Assembly (NCBI GenBank): GCA_022824525.1
Contig: JAJDZT010000045.1
Span: forward strand, 1 to 52,005
Reading direction: 5' to 3'
Length of the DNA: 52,005 nt
Source of the DNA: Silicimonas sp.
GTDB taxonomy: Bacteria; Pseudomonadota; Alphaproteobacteria; Rhodobacterales; Rhodobacteraceae
Shown one piece after another: positions 36,532-46,313 of this stretch. A model generated the notes under the pieces. That model ran no database searches. It was not told the origin of the DNA and saw only the letters and a program-made list of their open reading frames with translations. Every line of letters starts with the position of its first letter. The first letter of the stretch is position 1. Both the position numbers and the translations under genes were made by a program.

Positions 36532-36551
36532 TGTGTTCACGCGTGAACACA
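36532..36551. promoter_or_regulatory. 20-bp perfect palindrome before the regulator-sulfurylase fusion
   Basis: TGTGTTCACGCGTGAACACA is identical to its reverse complement. It ends 10 bases from the first start codon (36522) and directly abuts a TATAT stretch that could be the -10 box. A second, shorter palindrome, CTGAG-C-CTCAG, lies at 36558-36568. Position and symmetry fit an operator, with the encoded winged helix the obvious candidate for autoregulation. Confidence 0.7.
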
Positions 36552-36618
36552 TATACTCTGAGCCTCAGAATGGAAGCGGATTCTCTCGGTGCCGCTGTGG
36601 CGTGTCCCTTCTGCAACG

Positions 36619-36649
36619 AAAAGGTCGGCTGGCGGAGAAAAGGCCGACC
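36619..36649 (-). terminator. Terminator after trxB
   Basis: Read on the minus strand, GGTCGGC and GCCGACC (36643-36649 and 36623-36629) form a 7-bp stem, followed by TTTTC. It lies 43 bases after the trxB stop and upstream of the fusion gene promoter, separating the two transcription units. Confidence 0.7.
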
Positions 36650-36691
36650 ATGCCGCTTGCCGGCGCCACAAACACGCCTTGAGATCAGAAG

Positions 36692-37789
<1,098 letters not shown>

Positions 37790-37820
37790 TCATTTTCAAT
37801 CGTTGATTTTGGGTGCCGCG

Positions 37821-39038
37821 ATGACCCCCGATGAGATCAAGGACATTCTGAACGGCGCGAAAAGCGCCGAGCATGGCAAGGCCGAACTGGACGCATTGAT
37901 TGCCGCTGAACGGCTGCAACTTGAACGCGACCGCTCGGAGCGGGACGAAGAACGTCTCGATCGCGAGAAACGCCGCTGGTACGCGAACCCGCTTTTCGTA
38001 GCTGTTGCGGTGGGTGGTTTGGCACTTTTCAGCGATTTCGTCGTCTCCTCGCTTCAGGGCCGACAAGACCTCGCCATCCAACGCGAACGTGCGGCCTCTG
38101 ACCTGATCCGCTCGGCGTTTACCGACGAAACGGAACAAACCATCCGTAACCTCGAATTCATGATTGCGGCCGGTCTGATCGAGGATGCAGAAGGGGCGAT
38201 TATCTCTGCTGCACAACAGTTCGGACCGCGCGAGACGATCAGCGCACCAGCGACGTCGGGCAGCACAAGTGGCGAGTTCGATACGCCTGAGTTCCGGATT
38301 GGCACGGTCGAACGGGTTGTGGATGGCGACAGTCTTATCGTGCGGTTCGAGCGTGGGTTTTCTGATGGCCCTTCTCCAAGGGCACGGCCTGACGGGACCG
38401 TAAGTGTACGCCTCGCAGGACTTGATGCGGCAGAAGTGCAGTCATTCGGGTGTCGGGAAGGATACGCCGAGGCCATGGAGGCGTTTGGCCGCCAAGGTCT
38501 TGAAGCAGCGAAAGCCTTTGTCGGAGGAGATCAGGACGGGGTACAGATGCGCTTCGCCCTGACCGGCGTAGATGGTTTGGGGCGGCTCTACGCTGTTGTT
38601 GCCCCTCTCACGCGTGCGCCGGACGACGCAATCGAGATCTACAAGACCTCACTCAACAGGCACCTACTTACCCAAGGGCATGCCGTGGCCGAGCTTCATT
38701 TTGCCATACCAGACGCTCTGGTCCCAATGATCCGCGAAGATGCCGCCGATGCGGCGCAGCGCAAGGTCGGGATGCATGCCGGTCTGGAGTATGACGTCGA
38801 TCTTACGGCGGAGGTGCTTCCGCCAATGCCGCCTTGGTTGATGCGTAGGATCTGTTCCATCATGCGCAGCTCCACCCCCGAACCCGGCGCCTATTTCAGC
38901 CGTGTACTTGGGCGCTACGATATTCGCGACGCTGCAAGCGGGCAGTCCCTGAGCGCAAGTGACGTCATCGCCGTGAACGGCATGAAGGTTTCGCTTTTGC
39001 GCCCGATGCACTCTCTCCGTTTTCTTATTCCGGAGTAA
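37821..39038 (+). CDS. Membrane-anchored protein with staphylococcal-nuclease-like domain
   Basis: From the ATG at 37821 the protein has 405 residues. A TTG at 37803 would add six. Residues 1-53 are a charged cytoplasmic helix, probably coiled coil (AAERLQLERDRSERDEERLDREKRR would span it). One membrane segment lies at about 57-78 (NPLFVAVAVGGLALFSDFVVSS). A second helical region follows, then a Ser/Thr linker near 140-155. A TNase/SNase-like domain covers about 158-300. Counterparts of nuclease active-site residues remain: VVDGDS (166-171), Arg197, Asp202 and Glu205 in LDAAE, Arg255 in GLGRLYAVV. About 105 further residues are unassigned. The orientation of the nuclease domain (periplasmic) is inferred. 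No close family was recognised. Confidence 0.75.
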   Translation: MTPDEIKDILNGAKSAEHGKAELDALIAAERLQLERDRSERDEERLDREKRRWYANPLFVAVAVGGLALFSDFVVSSLQGRQDLAIQRERAASDLIRSAFTDETEQTIRNLEFMIAAGLIEDAEGAIISAAQQFGPRETISAPATSGSTSGEFDTPEFRIGTVERVVDGDSLIVRFERGFSDGPSPRARPDGTVSVRLAGLDAAEVQSFGCREGYAEAMEAFGRQGLEAAKAFVGGDQDGVQMRFALTGVDGLGRLYAVVAPLTRAPDDAIEIYKTSLNRHLLTQGHAVAELHFAIPDALVPMIREDAADAAQRKVGMHAGLEYDVDLTAEVLPPMPPWLMRRICSIMRSSTPEPGAYFSRVLGRYDIRDAASGQSLSASDVIAVNGMKVSLLRPMHSLRFLIPE

Positions 39039-39064
39039 GGGCCCAAAAAAGAACCCTTCCCGAA

Positions 39065-39096
39065 TATTGCGCAGCCTTGAAATATTATTGCGCAGC
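39065..39096. promoter_or_regulatory. Two 11-bp direct repeats before the Lrp/AsnC gene
   Basis: TATTGCGCAGC occurs at 39065-39075 and again at 39086-39096, a 21-bp period or two helical turns. Each copy contains the palindromic core TGCGCA. The repeats end 48 bases before the start of the regulator at 39145, as expected for the phased sites used by Lrp-type octamers in autoregulation. Confidence 0.55.
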
Positions 39097-39144
39097 AAAA
39101 TCGTTCACGGTATCTTTCTGAACAGGGAGTTACAGGGAACATTC

Positions 39145-39645
39145 ATGGCCACGCATAAGCTCGACGCGATCGACCGTAAGATTCTGACCGAATTGCAGGC
39201 CGATGGTCGCATGACGAATGTGGAGCTGGCGAGCCGGGTTGGTATCTCCGCGCCGCCTTGTCTTCGTCGCGTGCGTGCACTGGAAGAACAGGGCTTTATC
39301 AAAGGGTATCACGCGCAGGTTGATGCACGGGAGCTCGGGTTCGAAGTGCAGGTCTTCGCCATGGTCGGGCTTCAGAGCCAGGCCGAAGTGGACCTCTCCG
39401 CCTTTGAAGCCCGATGCAATGATTGGCCGCTCGTCCGCGAGTGCCACATGTTGAACGGCGAGGTGGACTTCATCCTGAAATGCGTCGCCCCCGACCTTTC
39501 GACGTTTCAGCGTTTCCTGACCGAGGAGCTGACCGCGGCCCCGAATGTCATCAGCGTGAAGACATCGCTGGTGATCCGGGGCGCCAAGGATCAGCCCGGC
39601 GTCCCGTTCGATGTACTGGAAGAGCGGATTGCCCAGATCGCCTGA
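39145..39645 (+). CDS. Lrp/AsnC-family transcriptional regulator
   Basis: A 166-residue regulator from the ATG MATHKLDAIDRKIL. The N-terminal helix-turn-helix is MTNVELASRVGISAPPCLRRVRALEEQGFIKGYHAQVD (residues about 22-59). A RAM ligand-binding domain (residues about 68-145) follows, with VRECHMLNGEVDFILKCV. Such proteins respond to amino acids and assemble as dimers to octamers on phased sites. Phased 11-bp repeats are present just upstream. The effector amino acid is unknown. Confidence 0.93.
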   Translation: MATHKLDAIDRKILTELQADGRMTNVELASRVGISAPPCLRRVRALEEQGFIKGYHAQVDARELGFEVQVFAMVGLQSQAEVDLSAFEARCNDWPLVRECHMLNGEVDFILKCVAPDLSTFQRFLTEELTAAPNVISVKTSLVIRGAKDQPGVPFDVLEERIAQIA

Positions 39646-39755
39646 GGCGACACCGATAGCCTTTCGGCTTTAACTTGATGCATCGTACATCGCTTATCGC
39701 GTTCGACCGAAGGGAGAGGCAGCGAAGAAGTGATGCAGGTTGAAGCCGAAATGCT

Positions 39756-40568
39756 TCAGCCGAACATCTCGTGAAAATCGTCGGCCGTGACGCGCGGCGT
39801 TGCAAGGCGACCGAATTCGCTCATGTGGCCGAGATGCGGGAAGAATTGCATGAAGACGGCCTGCATCTCTTCCGGGAGCGAAATGGGTGTTTCCGGTCCC
39901 GGGTGAAACGTTTCGACCTCAAGCCCTGCGGCGAGGATGGTTTCATGCTCTTCGCAGACAAGATGGTACACCCGGGTCGGGGACACCGGCGTGACTTCGA
40001 TCACCGCATGGCCGTCTGCGACCGCGGAGAGCGGAACCAGCGCCACTTCTGTTCCCATGGCCGCGCGGATCTTCGGATCGCGGTCCAGTCGTCGCGCGCC
40101 GGGGCCGAAGGTCTGGTCCTGCGCGGGGCGGGCAAGCCCGAAAGCATCGCTCATCACGCGGTAGAGTTTCGGTTCGTCCCCAAGGGTCGGTGCACCGGGA
40201 ACGAGGTTGATCGACCCTTTCCAAAGAAGACGGGTGTGTCGGCCATTCGCACATTCGATCATCATGCCGGGGCACAAATCCTCGATGGCGACCGGGCCTT
40301 CGCTGGTTTGAATGAGGGCGCCATGCGTGAAGGCGTTAAACGCCGCTTCGAAGGCCGGGAGGGCAGGAGCGACGGAAACCGTCGACAGCACGTCACCGTT
40401 CTCGAACCACTCGCATTCGAACCGGCGCGTAACCCGGGCTCTTGCAGTCGGGGGACGCGATACCGGTCGCGGTTGAGAAATGCTCTTCCGCCGAGCGGTC
40501 CACGCCGTCTCGGAAACCGGGCGCGCGTTCAACTCTGGAAGTGGGGGAAGCGTCGGCGAAGCTGTCAT
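39756..40568 (-). CDS. Hint-domain (hedgehog/intein-type) protein
   Basis: A 270-residue protein of a type common in Rhodobacteraceae. After a disordered Pro/Arg-rich N-terminus, residues about 75-240 form the Hint fold: FTHGALIQTSEGPVAIEDLCPGMMIECANGRHTRLLWKG, later YHLVCEEHETILAAGLEVETFHPG. The usual nucleophilic Cys at the domain start is not seen: the block opens with FTHGALI, where relatives often have CFxxGT. Autoprocessing is therefore doubtful. The convergent neighbour is the Lrp gene. Confidence 0.82.
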   Translation of the reverse strand: MTASPTLPPLPELNARPVSETAWTARRKSISQPRPVSRPPTARARVTRRFECEWFENGDVLSTVSVAPALPAFEAAFNAFTHGALIQTSEGPVAIEDLCPGMMIECANGRHTRLLWKGSINLVPGAPTLGDEPKLYRVMSDAFGLARPAQDQTFGPGARRLDRDPKIRAAMGTEVALVPLSAVADGHAVIEVTPVSPTRVYHLVCEEHETILAAGLEVETFHPGPETPISLPEEMQAVFMQFFPHLGHMSEFGRLATPRVTADDFHEMFG

Positions 40569-40619
40569 GTTTTGGAAACCCTTCTCACTCGAAAACCAAC
40601 GGTCCTTGGACCGCGAAAA

Positions 40620-40718
40620 TTATACTTTTGCCTTGCGCCGGATAGGAACTGTCCGACCGCTGTCATATTCCTTCGCCGCAGCGATGACACTTTTCATCCA
40701 GCGTGGTTGGGTCGTCAT
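40620..40718 (-). CDS. Small basic protein of 32 residues
   Basis: An ATG at 40718 preceded by AAAGGAG with a 6-base spacer, the best ribosome-binding site in this part, opens a 32-codon frame. It reads MTTQPRWMKSVIAAAKE, then YDSGRTVPIRRKAKV and a TAA stop at 40620. The protein is basic (8 Arg/Lys) with an amphipathic N-terminal helix. I recall similar short MTTxPRWMKSVI proteins in roseobacters, often a little longer, but could not check. It lies between pgeF and the Hint gene on the same strand. Function is unknown. Confidence 0.7.
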   Translation of the reverse strand: MTTQPRWMKSVIAAAKEYDSGRTVPIRRKAKV

Positions 40719-40845
40719 GTTGGCTCCTTTTGTACCGGGCAGCCGCAGCGTGCAGATCGCCGCGTTCGGTAGGCAAGAACTTGCCGATGCAATGGGGCAA
40801 GCTAATGACGCTTTCGGGGAATTTTTAATGAAAATTGGGACAGCG

Positions 40846-41598
40846 TCAGAGACAAATGGCCGAGATAAGCCGCCCGTAATCGGCCTCGCGCTGATGCACG
40901 CTGCGCCGATAGGAATAGAAACGGTCGGGATCCGAATAGGTGCAATGCCCGATCCAGGACGCTGATGCGACGCCCGCAGCGCGCAAACGCTGAAGGCCGT
41001 AACCGATCAGATCGAACTGGAGGCGATCGCCTTCGCCATTTGCAAAAAACCGTGCGTTGTCAGGGTCATCGTCCAGAAAACGATCGAGGAACTCCGGTCC
41101 AACCTCGTAGGCGCGCTGGCTGATGGAAGGGCCGATGACGGCGGTTATGCCGTCTCGTTTCGCACCGAGACCTTCCATGGCGTCAAGCGTTGCCTCCAGC
41201 ACACCGTCCAAAGCGCCCTTCCAGCCGGCATGGGCTGCCCCGACAACGCCGTTTTCCGCATCGGCAAACAGCACGGGTTGGCAGTCCGCCGTCAGAATAC
41301 CGAGGATGAGACCCGGCGTTTTCGTGGCCATGCCGTCGGCTTCGGTCGGTTGCGATTGTGGTTCTTCGACCGTGACGGCGTGCGCGGTGTGGGCCTGATG
41401 CACGCTGACAAGCTGTTCTGGCTCCGCGCCAAACGTGCTGGCCACGCGCGCACGATTGATGAGGACCGTTTCACGCTGATCGCTGGACCCGAGCCCACAA
41501 TTCAGTCCGGAGAACACCCCCGAGGACGCACCCCCCACCCGGGTGAAGAACCCGTGCGGGACCGGGAGGTCGTCGGAAGTGATCGGTTGCAGCGTCAT
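40846..41598 (-). CDS. pgeF: Laccase-domain protein / multicopper-like purine nucleoside enzyme
   Basis: A 250-residue YfiH/PgeF-family protein. Metal-binding motifs are VSVHQAHTAHAV near residue 63, LTADCQPVLF near 102 and AAHAGWKGALDGVLEATL near 118. Members are described as polyphenol oxidases, as purine nucleoside phosphorylase/deaminases, or as peptidoglycan editing factors that stop L-Ser misincorporation. It is the last gene of lgt-midA-pgeF: the start at 41598 overlaps the midA stop at 41595 by four bases (ATGA). Confidence 0.92.
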   Translation of the reverse strand: MTLQPITSDDLPVPHGFFTRVGGASSGVFSGLNCGLGSSDQRETVLINRARVASTFGAEPEQLVSVHQAHTAHAVTVEEPQSQPTEADGMATKTPGLILGILTADCQPVLFADAENGVVGAAHAGWKGALDGVLEATLDAMEGLGAKRDGITAVIGPSISQRAYEVGPEFLDRFLDDDPDNARFFANGEGDRLQFDLIGYGLQRLRAAGVASASWIGHCTYSDPDRFYSYRRSVHQREADYGRLISAICL

Positions 41599-42665
41599 GG
41601 TTTCTCAAGGCCCGGTGGTACGGGCGTTCCGGGTTGATAAATGGCAATGGCTTTGAAGAGCGTTCCCATTTCATCGGGATGCGTCAAGCGCCGATGTGCA
41701 GCGATATGCTGGCGAAGCGCTTCTCGCTCCAGCTTCGAGGCAAGCGCATTTGCGCGTGCGGTGATGCCAAGCCGTTCGAGGAACACGCCCTGGGGCACCA
41801 AGGCGCTCGCTTGCGAGGGGGCTGCGGCGACGGCAAGGGCCCCAAAGTCGACATGGGCCGTGAGGTCCGCATCGCCCGGTGTCGTCAGCGGGTCGACAGG
41901 CGTATGATTGCGCAGCGCTTGAAACGTGTCACCGAAGGATCGCTGATCACCGTAATCGACGATCAGCGCAACGCCGCCATCTGCGTTGACCCGCGCGCCG
42001 AGGGCCATCGCGATGGATTGCGCCGGGTCGGATATCTCGACAATGTCGCCATCCTTCGTGTCTGCCAAGCGATGGTCGAGATACGCGGGCGCAGTTGGGT
42101 CGGCGAGGCCAAGCTTCAACGCCTCGTTTTCCAGCCCGACCACACGCTCGCGCCAAACATCTCCGACCCGTTGAAACTGGCGGATTGGCAAAGCGTCGAA
42201 AAACTCGTTCGCGATCAGGAAAAGCGGCTTCTCGGGGAGGGTCTGCAATGTGTCGTGATGCTGAACCGGATGGCCGACGGTCTTGGTCTGTGCTGCGCGG
42301 AGCGTGGGTGATGTTTCGATGAGATGCACGGACATTGCATCATGAAAGCCCGGCACCGCGCGTGTCGCCCGCAGGACATCTGCCATCAGCGTGCCGCGCC
42401 CGGGGCCGAGTTCCGCAAGCAGGAAAGGGGCGGGTGCGCCACGATCAAGCCAGGCCTGTGCAAGCGCAAGGCCCAGCACCTCGCCGAACATCTGGCTGAT
42501 TTCAGGCGCGGTGGTGAAATCGCCGGTCTCACCAAAAGGGTCCCGGGTGGCGTAATAGCCATGTTCGGGGTCGCCAAGGCACTCGGTCATGTAGTCTGCA
42601 ATCGTGATCGGCCCGGACGCTGCAATCCGCCGGATCAGTTTTTCGGCCAGCGGCGTCACGGGCAA
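41595..42665 (-). CDS. SAM-dependent methyltransferase, MidA/NDUFAF7 family
   Basis: A 356-residue class I methyltransferase (DUF185). Key blocks are ISQMFGEVLGLALAQAWLDRG, the SAM-binding LLAELGPGRGTLMADVLRATR near residue 85, and IVDYGDQRSFGDTFQALRNH near 235. The mitochondrial homologue NDUFAF7/MidA methylates an arginine of complex I subunit NDUFS2, so an assembly role for NADH dehydrogenase follows from the family. It sits between lgt and pgeF, the common alphaproteobacterial order. Confidence 0.92.
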   Translation of the reverse strand: MPVTPLAEKLIRRIAASGPITIADYMTECLGDPEHGYYATRDPFGETGDFTTAPEISQMFGEVLGLALAQAWLDRGAPAPFLLAELGPGRGTLMADVLRATRAVPGFHDAMSVHLIETSPTLRAAQTKTVGHPVQHHDTLQTLPEKPLFLIANEFFDALPIRQFQRVGDVWRERVVGLENEALKLGLADPTAPAYLDHRLADTKDGDIVEISDPAQSIAMALGARVNADGGVALIVDYGDQRSFGDTFQALRNHTPVDPLTTPGDADLTAHVDFGALAVAAAPSQASALVPQGVFLERLGITARANALASKLEREALRQHIAAHRRLTHPDEMGTLFKAIAIYQPGTPVPPGLEKP

Positions 42666-42744
42666 TGTGCGCCTTCGGCGCGCGCGATTGATTGCGCCGG
42701 GCTGCGCCCGTCGCCGCTTTTGCGTATTTTGGAAGAGATGAAGC

Positions 42745-43632
42745 TCATCTGCGCCGGAAAGCGAAGGCCAGCATCAGGAGGCCCGCGACGATCATCGGGA
42801 GCGAGAGCTGCTGGCCCCGGGTGATGCCGAATTCACCGATCTGAACGACATAGCCCATGGGGTTGGTGGGGGACATGAACTGGGCATCTGCTTGCCGGAA
42901 GAACTCGACGACAAAGCGGGAGAGGCCGTAGCCTGCAATGAAAAGGCCTGCGATCATGCCGGGGCGTTTCAACCAATTCCGGGCATAGACGAGCCATATG
43001 AGGAGCGCGCCAAGTAGCAGACCTTCGAGACCGGCCTCATAAAGTTGGGACGGGTGGCGGGCACAGAGGCCTTCCACGCCGGGGCAATCCTGTGCAGCCC
43101 GACCCGGGAAGATCACCGCCCAGGGCACGTCCGTGGGGCGGCCCCACAGCTCGGCATTGATGAAATTGGCGAGGCGACCAAGCAGGATGCCGGGCGGCGT
43201 GCCGAGGGCGAGAAGGTCAGCCACCTTTGCCAAGGGCAACTTGTGTTTCCAGCAGAAGACAAGGCCCGCAAGGGTCACGCCAAGGAACCCGCCGTGGAAG
43301 GCCATTCCGCCTTCCCAGACGCGGAAGATCGACATCGGGTCTTCGAGGAATTGCCCATCGCCATAGCCGATGACATAGCCGATGCGGCCTCCGAGAATGA
43401 TCCCGAGGATGAGCCAAGTGAGGAAGGCTTCGAGCAACTCACCGGACATGGCCGGCGTGTCGTCCTTCCAGAGCGCCACGCGGGCCACGGTGCGTTTTGC
43501 AAGGAGGTAGCCGAGCCAGATGCCCACGATATAGGCCAGCGCGTACCAGCGGATCGGCAGGGTCGTGAACCCGAGCGGGATTTCCACCAGCACGGGCGAG
43601 ATCTCGGGGAAGGGGATGGCGAAGCTCAGCAT
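42745..43632 (-). CDS. lgt: Prolipoprotein diacylglyceryl transferase
   Basis: Inner-membrane enzyme that attaches diacylglycerol to the lipobox cysteine of prolipoproteins, such as the lipoproteins predicted elsewhere in the window. The 295 residues have about seven membrane segments. The signature GRLANFINAELWGRPTDVPWAVIFPG is near residue 155. HPSQLYEAGLEGLLL and the catalytic-histidine loop GGMAFHGGFLGVTLA are present. It is the first gene of lgt-midA-pgeF. Confidence 0.97.
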   Translation of the reverse strand: MLSFAIPFPEISPVLVEIPLGFTTLPIRWYALAYIVGIWLGYLLAKRTVARVALWKDDTPAMSGELLEAFLTWLILGIILGGRIGYVIGYGDGQFLEDPMSIFRVWEGGMAFHGGFLGVTLAGLVFCWKHKLPLAKVADLLALGTPPGILLGRLANFINAELWGRPTDVPWAVIFPGRAAQDCPGVEGLCARHPSQLYEAGLEGLLLGALLIWLVYARNWLKRPGMIAGLFIAGYGLSRFVVEFFRQADAQFMSPTNPMGYVVQIGEFGITRGQQLSLPMIVAGLLMLAFAFRRR

Positions 43633-43728
43633 TGGCCTGTGTCGTGACAGCGTGTCACGGGCGCGTCAACCTTGCGGGTGCGGCGGAAGGGGCCATATAG
43701 AAGGTCAGGTTATTCAAAAGGTGCCCAA

Positions 43729-43968
43729 ATGCAGACCCGGAACAAGGTGTTCGACGATATCTCGCAACTCATGACCAACGCCATGGGCGTGGCCCAGGGG
43801 GCCAAGGATGAGGCTGAGACGGCGATGAAGGGCCTGATCGACCGCTGGCTGGCGGATCGCAATTTCGTCACGCGCGAGGAGTTCGACGCGGTGCGCGCCA
43901 TGGCGCAGAAGGCGCGGGAAGAGAACGAGGCGCTGAAGGCCCGGATCGAGGCGCTGGAGAAGGGGTAA
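43729..43968 (+). CDS. ubiK: Accessory factor UbiK family protein
   Basis: A 79-residue helical protein from the ATG MQTRNKVFDDISQLMTNAMG, which is the family opening. The C-terminal half is a coiled coil (FVTREEFDAVRAMAQKAREE, then ALKARIEALEKG). UbiK forms a complex with UbiJ in ubiquinone synthesis and helps membrane association in proteobacteria. It is divergent from lgt with about 96 bases between starts. Confidence 0.9.
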   Translation: MQTRNKVFDDISQLMTNAMGVAQGAKDEAETAMKGLIDRWLADRNFVTREEFDAVRAMAQKAREENEALKARIEALEKG

Positions 43969-44012
43969 CCCTTTTATTCCCAACCCCTGTGCCGCACGCA
44001 GAACAGTTTGCC

Positions 44013-45671
44013 TTATCTCTGAGTGCCTTCCCATTCCGGATGCACCCACGGGCTCAGGTTCTCGGGTGCGAGCGGCGTTTTCCCGAGAATATGATCTGAC
44101 GCTTTCTCACCTGTCATAATCGAAGGTGCGTTGAGGTTGCCATTGGTGATCTGCGGAAAGATCGAGCTGTCGGCGACGCGGAGGCCGTCGACGCCGATCA
44201 CGCGGCATTCGGGGTCGACCACTGCCATTTGGTCATCGGCGCGCCCCATCTTCATCGTGCCGCAGGGGTGATAGGCGCTTTCGACATGGTCGCGGATGAA
44301 GCCGTCGAGGTCATCGTCGGATTGGAGCGCCTCGCCCGGCTGGATCTCGAAGTCGTAGAACGGGGCGAAGGCGGGTTGGGCGAAGATCTCGCGGGTAAGG
44401 AGGATGCATTTGCGGAAGTCCTGCCAGTCCTTCTCGTGGCTCATGTAGTTGAAGAGGATCTTGGGCGGGTCTTTCGGGTCGGACGAGCGAAGGGTGACGG
44501 ACCCGCGCGACGGGCTTCGCATCGGGCCGGTATGGGCCTGAAAGCCGTGGCCGTTATGGGGGATTTTGCCGTCATAACGGACGGCGATGGGCAGGAAGTG
44601 GTACTGGATGTCGGGGTACTCGACACCGGGCGCGGAGCGGATGAAGCCGGTGCTTTCGAACTGGTTCGTGGCACCCGGTCCGCTTCGGTTCAGCAACCAG
44701 CGCGCGCCGACATAGGCTTTGCCGAGCAGGCTCCAGTACTTGTAGAGGCTGACGGGCTGTTTCGACGCGGCTTGAATGTAAAGTTCAAGGTGATCCTGCA
44801 GATTCTGGCCGACGCCCGGGCGGTCGGCGATCACGTCAATGCCGTGTTCCGCGAGATGGGCGGCGGGGCCAACGCCGGAGAGCATCAGAAGCTTGGGCGA
44901 GTTGAAAGCGGAGGCGGAGACGATCACCTCAGCCTCAGCGCGGAGGGTTTCGATACTGCCTCCGCGCTCGACCTCCACACCGATGGCGCGGCCGTCTTCG
45001 ATGATGATGCGGCGGGCGAAGGCGTGGATCAGGTCGCAATTGGGTTTGGCCAGTGCTGGGCGGAGATAGGCTTTGGCCGCCGACCAGCGCTCGCCTTTCC
45101 AGACGGTCATTTCGAAGGGGCCGAAGCCTTCCTGTTGGTGGCCGTTGTAATCACCGGTGACCTCGTAGCCTGCTTCCCGTCCGGCTTCGACGAAGGCGCG
45201 GGTAAGGGGGTTGTCGCGTTTGCCACGGGTGACGTGAAGCGGGCCGCCTTGTCCGCGCCAGCTTGCATCGCCGCCGTGGCCGCCATCGTGCCAGTCTTCC
45301 TGCCGTTTGAAATAGGGTAGGACGTCTGCATAGCCCCAGCCGGTGGCACCCATCTCGCTCCATGTGTCGAAGTCGCGCGCATGGCCGCGCACATAGATCA
45401 TGCCGTTGATCGAAGACGACCCGCCGATCACCTTACCGCGGGGCGCGGCAAGGCGACGACCGCCCAGATGGGGTTCGGGTTCGGTCTGCAGGCCCCAGTC
45501 ATATCGAGGCATGTTCATCGGGTAGCTGAGCGCGCCGGGCATGTTGATGAAGGGGCCGCGATCACTGCCGCCATGTTCGATCACAAGCACGCGCTTGCCT
45601 TCTTCGGCGAGGCGATAGGCAATGGCGCAGCCGGCGCTTCCGGCACCAATGATGATGTAGTCGGCCTGCAT
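44013..45671 (-). CDS. betA: Choline dehydrogenase (GMC oxidoreductase)
   Basis: FAD enzyme that oxidises choline to betaine aldehyde, and partly on to glycine betaine. The 552 residues have the BetA length. The dinucleotide-binding motif is [15 protein letters not shown] (residues 6-20). The first GMC signature is [18 protein letters not shown] near residue 80, and the second is [19 protein letters not shown] near residue 255. The C-terminal histidine region is [12 protein letters not shown]. The start overlaps the GST stop (TAATG), so the operon is betC-GST-betA. betB and betI are not in the window. Confidence 0.93.
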   Translation of the reverse strand: MQADYIIIGAGSAGCAIAYRLAEEGKRVLVIEHGGSDRGPFINMPGALSYPMNMPRYDWGLQTEPEPHLGGRRLAAPRGKVIGGSSSINGMIYVRGHARDFDTWSEMGATGWGYADVLPYFKRQEDWHDGGHGGDASWRGQGGPLHVTRGKRDNPLTRAFVEAGREAGYEVTGDYNGHQQEGFGPFEMTVWKGERWSAAKAYLRPALAKPNCDLIHAFARRIIIEDGRAIGVEVERGGSIETLRAEAEVIVSASAFNSPKLLMLSGVGPAAHLAEHGIDVIADRPGVGQNLQDHLELYIQAASKQPVSLYKYWSLLGKAYVGARWLLNRSGPGATNQFESTGFIRSAPGVEYPDIQYHFLPIAVRYDGKIPHNGHGFQAHTGPMRSPSRGSVTLRSSDPKDPPKILFNYMSHEKDWQDFRKCILLTREIFAQPAFAPFYDFEIQPGEALQSDDDLDGFIRDHVESAYHPCGTMKMGRADDQMAVVDPECRVIGVDGLRVADSSIFPQITNGNLNAPSIMTGEKASDHILGKTPLAPENLSPWVHPEWEGTQR

Positions 45672-46312
45672 TAGAAGGTGTTCCTTAAGTCCTCGTACGA
45701 AATCATCACGGTCTTCCGGTACGTGGGGCGTTCGGTCAAACGCTCATAGAAAGCGCGGAGCGCGGTCAGATTGCGGCGGTCGATGTCGATATCGAAGTAG
45801 CGGTAGAGCACGTGGCCGAGTTGAATATCGGCAAGCGTCAGGGTGTCGCCGCAAAGGTAAGGCATGTCACCGAGGCGCGCGTCCGCCTTGATCAGCTCTG
45901 CTTCGAGCCGGTCGACATTCTCTCGGATCAACTTCGGGTCACGATTTTCCGGCTTGGTTCGGGCCGTGCGCCAGAAGACCGGACCGGTGAAGCGCCCGGA
46001 CACTTCGTATTTTGACCACTCAGCCCACATGTCGATCTGCGCCCGTTCCAGAGGATCGGCGGGCCAAAAGCTTTCGGACGCATGGATGGTCGCCAGATAT
46101 CGCAGGATCGCGCCCGTTTCGAAAAGGGCGGTGTCGTCGACCTTCAGAACGGGAATGCGTCCATGCGGGTTCATGGCGAGGAACTCGGGCGTGTCCAAAC
46201 CGCCATAGATTTCGCCGCAGTCAATGCGGTCATAGGTCAGGCCGAGTTCCTCGAGCCCCCAGAGAAGCGCTTGCACATTCGAAGAGGTCGCCCGGCCGTA
46301 GACTGTGAGCAT
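45671..46312 (-). CDS. Glutathione S-transferase family protein
   Basis: A 213-residue protein. The thioredoxin-like N-terminal domain opens [25 protein letters not shown], with Ser at the usual catalytic position (ATSSN). It is followed by [24 protein letters not shown], the glutathione gamma-glutamyl site. The helical C-terminal domain holds [18 protein letters not shown]. It lies one base after the betC stop and overlaps betA, so it is made with the choline enzymes. What it conjugates, or whether it only protects against aldehyde, is not visible. Confidence 0.93.
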   Translation of the reverse strand: MLTVYGRATSSNVQALLWGLEELGLTYDRIDCGEIYGGLDTPEFLAMNPHGRIPVLKVDDTALFETGAILRYLATIHASESFWPADPLERAQIDMWAEWSKYEVSGRFTGPVFWRTARTKPENRDPKLIRENVDRLEAELIKADARLGDMPYLCGDTLTLADIQLGHVLYRYFDIDIDRRNLTALRAFYERLTERPTYRKTVMISYEDLRNTF

Positions 46313-46313
46313 C

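Noticed and set aside
40569-40965. A 161-codon plus-strand frame (from 40480) over the gap beside pgeF
   Set aside because: It overlaps the pgeF 3' end and the Hint 5' end antisense. The minus-strand small protein has a much better ribosome-binding site.
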